The translations under genes and the position numbers were made by a program. From Urophycis tenuis (taxonomy: Eukaryota; Chordata; Actinopteri; Gadiformes; Phycidae): a stretch of 64,000 nt of DNA. Shown piece after piece: positions 46,809 through 64,000 of this stretch. The stretch spans positions 4,827,880 through 4,891,879 of the forward strand of contig JAXIVH010000001.1 of NCBI GenBank assembly GCA_036785325.1, given 5' to 3'. The notes beneath the pieces are model-generated. The model had not been told where the DNA came from. It saw only the letters and a list, made by a program, of their open reading frames with translations, and ran no database searches. Numbering within the stretch: position 1 is the first letter of the stretch; each line of letters begins with the position of its first letter.

Positions 46809-49490
46809 TTTATTTATTAACTTCAGAAAAAAGTGAATCCATAATTACATCGAAGAACAGAGTGGACCTCATAGAGCAGTAAAAATATAACAAATACCAT
46901 TAATAGGGTGGAAGAGCTCCAGCCACGGAACAAGGATGGCACTTCATTAAGCAGGACACAGTCACAGCCCCTCTATGTAGAGGGTCACATCAGGGGGAAC
47001 AAAGCTTGGTCCTTTTAGTCCAGAGAAACAACACTCCACAGTCCACAAACCTTCCCTTCAAAACATACACTGACCACAGAATCAAACTACACCAATCAAA
47101 CCCAGAAATATTTTTTTTAAAAAAGGGAGGGGGGGGAGTCACTGATCTCTGAATGAATGTTCAATCATATTCAACCCTGTGAAAACATAAGATAACTCTT
47201 TGTGATGTAACCTCCACAAATAAATGATATACGTCCCAACGGTCAGCAGTAGGCAGCCGGAGGGGTCAAAAGGTCACACTGCTACTGCAAAGGAAAAAAA
47301 ACACTCCACTGAAGGAGGTCGACCAGGGCTCTGTTAAATCTATACTCTCATCTGGAGAGACCAGAGAAACAAATCATAGTCATAGCATTTCCTTGGTGAG
47401 ACCCAAGCCAGAGGAATCATTATTTCCTGATGTTAATAAATGTAGATTATTTTGATTGGATTTCAGATCAAATGTATGTTGACTTTGTGCTGGCATTTGT
47501 CTTAATACAAAAGCATGTATTTTAGATCACATTTCCCAATTCACACAAACAGAAATATATTTTCCCCTTCCATTTAACTTCAAACGTCATTATGTCACTT
47601 TGAGTAGGACAACTAAAGAAAACAATATTAACCATAAACACTAACAATAGTATTTACACTACCTAACTACTGAACTGAGCAGGCTGAGCCGAGATTAAGG
47701 GTACATGTTAGAATGTCTTGCATTACTTTCAATAGCTCAAATGTATATAACCCTGGATTTCTATTGTTCCTGACAAGAGATATCCACAATACCATAGTTA
47801 TACATATGCTCTATTCATATATTACATCCCTCGACAAAATGAATAATAACAGTACAGGCAAGAGCTACAGTCAAAGAATTACAGCTACAGTCTTGTTTAT
47901 AACAGCAAATCATTTGTACAGATGAATTAGATCATCTGTGGTTAAATTAACCTCGCTCTCTCTTGTTGGAATCATACTCTTAAAAGATAGCAGATTAAAA
48001 AAAAATCTATACTGGAACAATTCCTTCATTGTCAAATAACGTGTTCAGGATTGAAAGTGCTGAAGTCTGTATGTTACCCTTTTACAAAGAAAAGCCCATC
48101 ACAAGGCCGTGACGATGTGTGTGAAAGCCCGATGATGTCGCTTGATATGATTGGTCAAAGTAGGCCTTAGCAATGGGAGCCTATGGCCCATTTTATATCA
48201 GGTAGAAATGCTCAGGAAAAAAAACAAACAACAAAGACAATATTGTACATTTGGAGATACAACATCAGATCCAGAACCAAACTGTGTCTCTTTTCAGCAG
48301 ACATGTTCTGAGGTTTTGGCGCATATACTGTGTGAGTCTATTCCACTCCCTGCATGCTGAGGCACTGAGTGGACAGATGCAGGTGTCCGGTTCCCGCACC
48401 GCATGCTTACATTTCACTCCAATACATTTCACTCCAAATTCATTTAGCATGTTATACAAAAAAAAAAAGACTACAAATCTACACATTCTGCTTATACACT
48501 TGCATCACCAGTCAGCATCCAGCCGTGGACATTGTATACATACATTGTATACATACTGTATATGCATCACATAATACGTGTATATGTTTTGTTTCTTAAA
48601 CATACCATGCAGCATACCAAAGACCCTGAAAAACTGAGCAGAGAAGTAGTTTTTTTTATTTTTATTAGAAACATCCGGTCCTTTTGTGTTCACTTCTTCG
48701 CTCTGCAGGGTTTGAGGATTTTACATACAGCAGTGCAAAGGAGTCATAAAGTGAAGGGGCAGGAACCATTCAGGTACCAGAAAAGGATCGGCTCAGAATA
48801 TGTGCCAGTACTTGCAAGGAATATTACCAGCATGCCTACAACCCAAATGCTATGGATGCACAGCTAACAAAGCCGATACGGAGGCCATCTTGTCTGCAGA
48901 AGCCCTTTTATCCCTCGGGTTACAAACAGCCAATGACTCCCTGGCTGGGCCACATCGGTACTCCTGAAAATGGCCGTCGTTTTTCCTACATGTTATGGCC
49001 AGAGTGTGATTGGCATTGACATCTTATAAACTTTGAATGAATTTTACTTTTCAGGTTCTTTTTTTACATGATATTTGTAAGACAACATCTCAATCGAAGA
49101 AAGTCTTTTATGTTAGCTTGCTGTTGCATTTGAATTCTCAGTCAATTAGTCAAATAATTATTTTGCAGTGGAATGAAATGCAGTGCAACCCAGCAACTTA
49201 AAAAATAACAGCAATCAACCCTAAACTGTATAGTCTCGAGTCATCTATTTTCTGCGGTTGCTAACGTATTATGTAAAAGTGGGTTAAGTAGGCTTGTTTT
49301 GCACGTATAACACAAGCTGGATTGTAACATCTGTGGTGTGTTATAAAACATGGCTATCTAGCAATAATAATCAAGGAGAGGAAAAAAAAATCTCTTGATA
49401 ATTCCCTGCCTTGTATAAGCGTGAGCCAGGTAGTGATTGGTAGTCCTGAGCTCAGTGATTGTACTGATCCTGAAGCTGGGGGGTTGTGTG

Positions 49491-49522
<32 letters not shown>

Positions 49523-50041
49523 GAATGGAAATCTGATGGTCTTTTGAGAACAGGTAAGCCCTGTCCACCACAGAGCTTATGAGTAGCATGAGGAACACAG
49601 AATGAGGGCTGACTGCAGATATAGTCGGAGTATGACATATACACGGCTACACGTGATACTCTGACTAGTCAACAGACCGGACACATTCATATTTCCTCAT
49701 GGCCATTTTGGAGACAAACTAAAGACATTGTATTTAGATTTGAATTCAATGGTCAAAATGAACAAAGAGATAAACAGCGTTGGTTGCCATGGCGTTAAGG
49801 AGACCCAACCGCCATCAGACATTTGATAAATAGACATAATAACAAGAATGAAACACTGAGGAATCGTACAGTTGTACAAAAATGACCTAACAAAGACAAA
49901 GCACAAATAATTGTTGATTCTGTTTCACTTGGGATCATTGATGGATGTAACAGTAAACAACACATCTGATTGGCTAGATTCCCAGGAAGAGGAAGAAATT
50001 TAGGACGGCTGTGCCTACAGCTGTGAGATGTAGGACTTTGA

Positions 50042-50123
<82 letters not shown>

Positions 50124-50325
50124 AGATAGACGTGTGTGTGTGTGCGTGTGTGGTTGTATGTGCGTGTGTGTGTTTGTAAAAATATAGACTGGTTGAGTGC
50201 ATGTGGTTGTGTGTGCGCGTGTGTGTGTGTGTGTGTTTGTAAAAATATAGACTGGCTTGGTGTGTGTGGTTGTGTGTGCGTGTGTGAGTGTTTGTAAAAA
50301 ATATAGACTGGCTGAGTGTGTGTGG

Positions 50326-50364
<39 letters not shown>

Positions 50365-50537
50365 CGCGCGTGTGCGTGTGCGTGTGTGTGTGTGTGTGTA
50401 CACAGCTATACCATAAGGTTCCTGGGACATGGCTAGAGAACTAGAAGGTCTGGGCACTGTCATGAGAAGACTGGTCTCATGTGGTTACTAAGACAACAGG
50501 GCGTGTCACTGGTCAAGCTGCGTTGAGGAAGAGGTGC
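46809..50537 (-). other. pitpnc1: probable PITPNC1 3'UTR
   Basis: About 3.7 kb downstream of the long-tail stop with no exon-like coding sequence. It holds (TG)n arrays at 50045-50400 and 49485-49521, and ends at overlapping AATAAATAAA (minus, 46818-46809), the last signal before the NOL11 promoter. Inferred; earlier poly(A) sites are possible. Confidence 0.5.
50045..50400. repeat. (TG)n array with interspersed 40-60-bp units
   Basis: Long TG tracts separated by four copies of a module containing TTTGTAAAAATATAGACTGG. In the PITPNC1 3'UTR region. Confidence 0.9.
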
Positions 50538-62054
<11,517 letters not shown>

Positions 62055-62660
62055 GGTCCTTAAACGAGATTCACAAAGTGTCAAGAAATAGGAAAAGTGG
62101 CCACTACACGCAACGGCAATTATTGCATGCGTTAAACTGGGACATTCGTGTGGAATGACTCGCTCTGCACACACCGTCGCCTCGTCTGGAGACCCCCGCT
62201 GTGAGTCTTGTACCACACGCACGGTCACTACAGCACGAGCCGCGCTACGCTGTGAGTCTTACCACCACACGCACGGTCACTACAGCACGAGCCGCGTGAC
62301 GTTATGTGCTCTGAGAAAAAATCCGCAGATGACAGTTTTCAAAAGTGGGCGGCAGCTGTCAAAACTGTGGAAAGTGCACTTTTCTTTCCCCCAAAAGCGA
62401 CCCGGTCGACACAAAAAAATCTCTTGAACGCCGACGAAAGTCGATGCGAGTGAACGTCCCCCCCCCCCCAAATGACGTCTGTCTGAGCCGAGTGTTTAAA
62501 GCGATGTCCACGCTGTGGGTTTGCAGGATGTGGGAAAACCAAGTGAAACGGCCCCTGGCTCGAGCCCCCTCCTACGGTCAGACGGGGCGCGCGATGCTCT
62601 GGTGCAGCAACGGAAACACGCGCCCACACCACGAGGGCAGGAAACGATGAGCGCGAGCGC
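62055..62660 (-). promoter_or_regulatory. pitpnc1: PITPNC1 5'UTR and CpG-containing promoter region
   Basis: CpG-rich relative to its surroundings. It contains a tandem duplication of about 50 bp (62199-62248 and 62249-62298) with the shared core CACGGTCACTACAGCACGAG, and TGACGTTA at 62297-62304 (CRE-like). Transcription start not determined. Confidence 0.5.
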
Positions 62661-63489
62661 CCTATTGTCTTTCTAGTAGGGCCTACACGTCTTGCTATTC
62701 TGTGTGTGTGCGTGTGTGCGTGTGTGTGTGTGTGTGTGTGGTTATGACATAGCTGATTTGAGGTATTTGAGGGTGCAAGTCCAAGTGAAGTCTCAAATCT
62801 TAGCAGTAGAAAGTGGACACACAAAAAAAATGAAAGTCACACTGATACATTTGCAAACAGCTTTGCAGATTTGAAATTTAAAAAAAAAATGTTGGTGGAT
62901 TATTAAATTATTCATTGGGAGATTAATCGAGAGATGTATTGTTGTTTTCTTCGTTTAAACGTGGTTGTTAATTATAATTAAGGGGTTCACGGTCAAACTA
63001 ATCCAGATGATTAGGGAGCAGCGCCGGGGCCTGAAGTTAACTGTTCGGTCACCAGTCACTACTGGCGGGTGGGAAGATTCACGACACAAGCTGGCACCAG
63101 CCAGACGAAGACATTAAGTGAAGGACGACAACACGAGCATGTGATATTATCAGTCCAGAAGTAAGACTTATTATTAAATATGTTATTATATTCTATCAAA
63201 GTAATAAGTAATGTAACTCCATCCAGAGTTCATAGACCGTGATGCATTGCCGTCGTTTATTCAATCCAGCATAGCTTCATTTCCTGTTTTAATAACAGGG
63301 TAAAAAAATATGAACCAGGGAAACTCAAATCACTGACATTTAAATTAGACTTTTCCTCATTAGAGCAGAGGTTCGGTGAGCATTACTCAGTGAGATGGGC
63401 GTTTCACTCAATTAGCCTCCATGTCAGCAGACGTCACATTTTGAAGATTTGATATAGGATAGGCCTAACCTATGTAGTTTTGCAACAGA
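62661..63489. other. region upstream of PITPNC1
   Basis: Short (TG)n at 62701-62741 and AT-rich unique sequence. No gene recognised. Confidence 0.6.
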
Positions 63490-64000
63490 GTTACAAAGAT
63501 ATTGGGTCCAACAACCAGGACTCTTCCTAGAGCTGACCACCCAGCCAAACTGAGCCATCGGGGGAGAAGGGCCTTGGTAAGAGAGGTGAACAAGAACCAG
63601 ATGGTCACTCTGACTGAGCTCCAGAGATCCTGTGTGGAGATGAACGAAACTTCCAGAAGGACACCCATCACTGCAACTCTCCACCGATCTGGGCTTTATG
63701 GCAGAGTGGTTGGACGGAAGCCTCTCCTCAGTGAAAGACACAAGAAAGCCCGCTTGGAGTTTGCAAACCAAGATTGAACTGTTTTCCCTCAATTCAACAA
63801 TAGCAATGAAAATCCCCAAATCCAGGTGGGCAAAGCTTGTCGAGTCATACAAAAAGACTTAATCGCTGCCAAAGATTAAGTCTTTGTAATCGCTGTAATC
63901 GCTGCCAAAGATCTGCCTCAACTAAGTTCTGAGTAAATGGTCTGAACACTTATGTCAATGTGATATTTCAGTTTTTCCTTTTTAATACATTTTCAAACAT
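63490..64000 (+). mobile_element. internally deleted Tc1/mariner transposon relic
   Basis: Encodes part of the transposase N-terminal DNA-binding region (REVNKNQMVTLTELQRSCVE, then ATLHRSGLYGRVVGRKPLLS and HKKARLEFANQD), then jumps to the end of a Tc1 element (GGTCTGAACACTTATGTCAA TGTGATATTTCAG). The DDE catalytic part is missing and the 5' start is absent. It resembles salmonid-type Tc1 elements. It runs off the right edge, so the right terminal repeat is not seen. Confidence 0.88.

Overview
This is vertebrate nuclear DNA, most likely from a ray-finned fish. The evidence is intron-split genes with GT-AG introns, three proteins very close to human BPTF, NOL11 and PITPNC1, abundant (CA)n/(GA)n microsatellites, tRNA-derived SINEs with a fish-type tail, an L2-like LINE tail and a salmonid-type Tc1 transposon relic. 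The gene order PITPNC1 - NOL11 - BPTF, all on one strand, matches human 17q24.2 as I remember it, so this is a conserved synteny block.

Layout, all three protein genes on the minus strand (right to left). PITPNC1 starts at 62054. Its promoter-proximal exon is followed by a long intron containing a 200-base assembly gap (55492-55691), then exons at 54996, 53821 and 53296 and two alternative last exons (51473 and 50884). A long 3'UTR probably runs to about 46.8 kb. NOL11 (46401-37372) is complete: 18 coding exons, 707 codons plus stop, AATAAA at 37333. Next comes a plus-strand tRNA-Ser(AGA) at 35268-35349 followed by two 5'-truncated tandem copies. BPTF starts at 34392 and runs off the left edge. 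I resolve 31 consecutive coding exons (about 2,767 residues), in frame across every junction. The end of the last PHD finger and the bromodomain lie outside the window.

The three genes are not an operon and act in different processes: BPTF is the histone-reading subunit of the NURF chromatin remodeller, NOL11 works in ribosomal RNA transcription and processing, and PITPNC1 transfers phosphatidylinositol/phosphatidic acid.

No new enzymatic system is visible. The most unusual signal is repeated coupling of tandem repeats and mobile elements to splice sites. A 32-bp array upstream of BPTF exon 2 has no AG on the transcribed strand for about 770 nt and carries a CTGAC branch-site-like motif in most units. 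A 20-bp array begins exactly at the exon 29 donor and repeats its GTAGAGCGGG core. A SINE tail supplies the exon 13 donor. A five-copy 46-bp repeat duplicates the end of a PITPNC1 exon together with its donor. The exon models were built by reading splice sites and comparing with remembered family sequences; no alignment was run.
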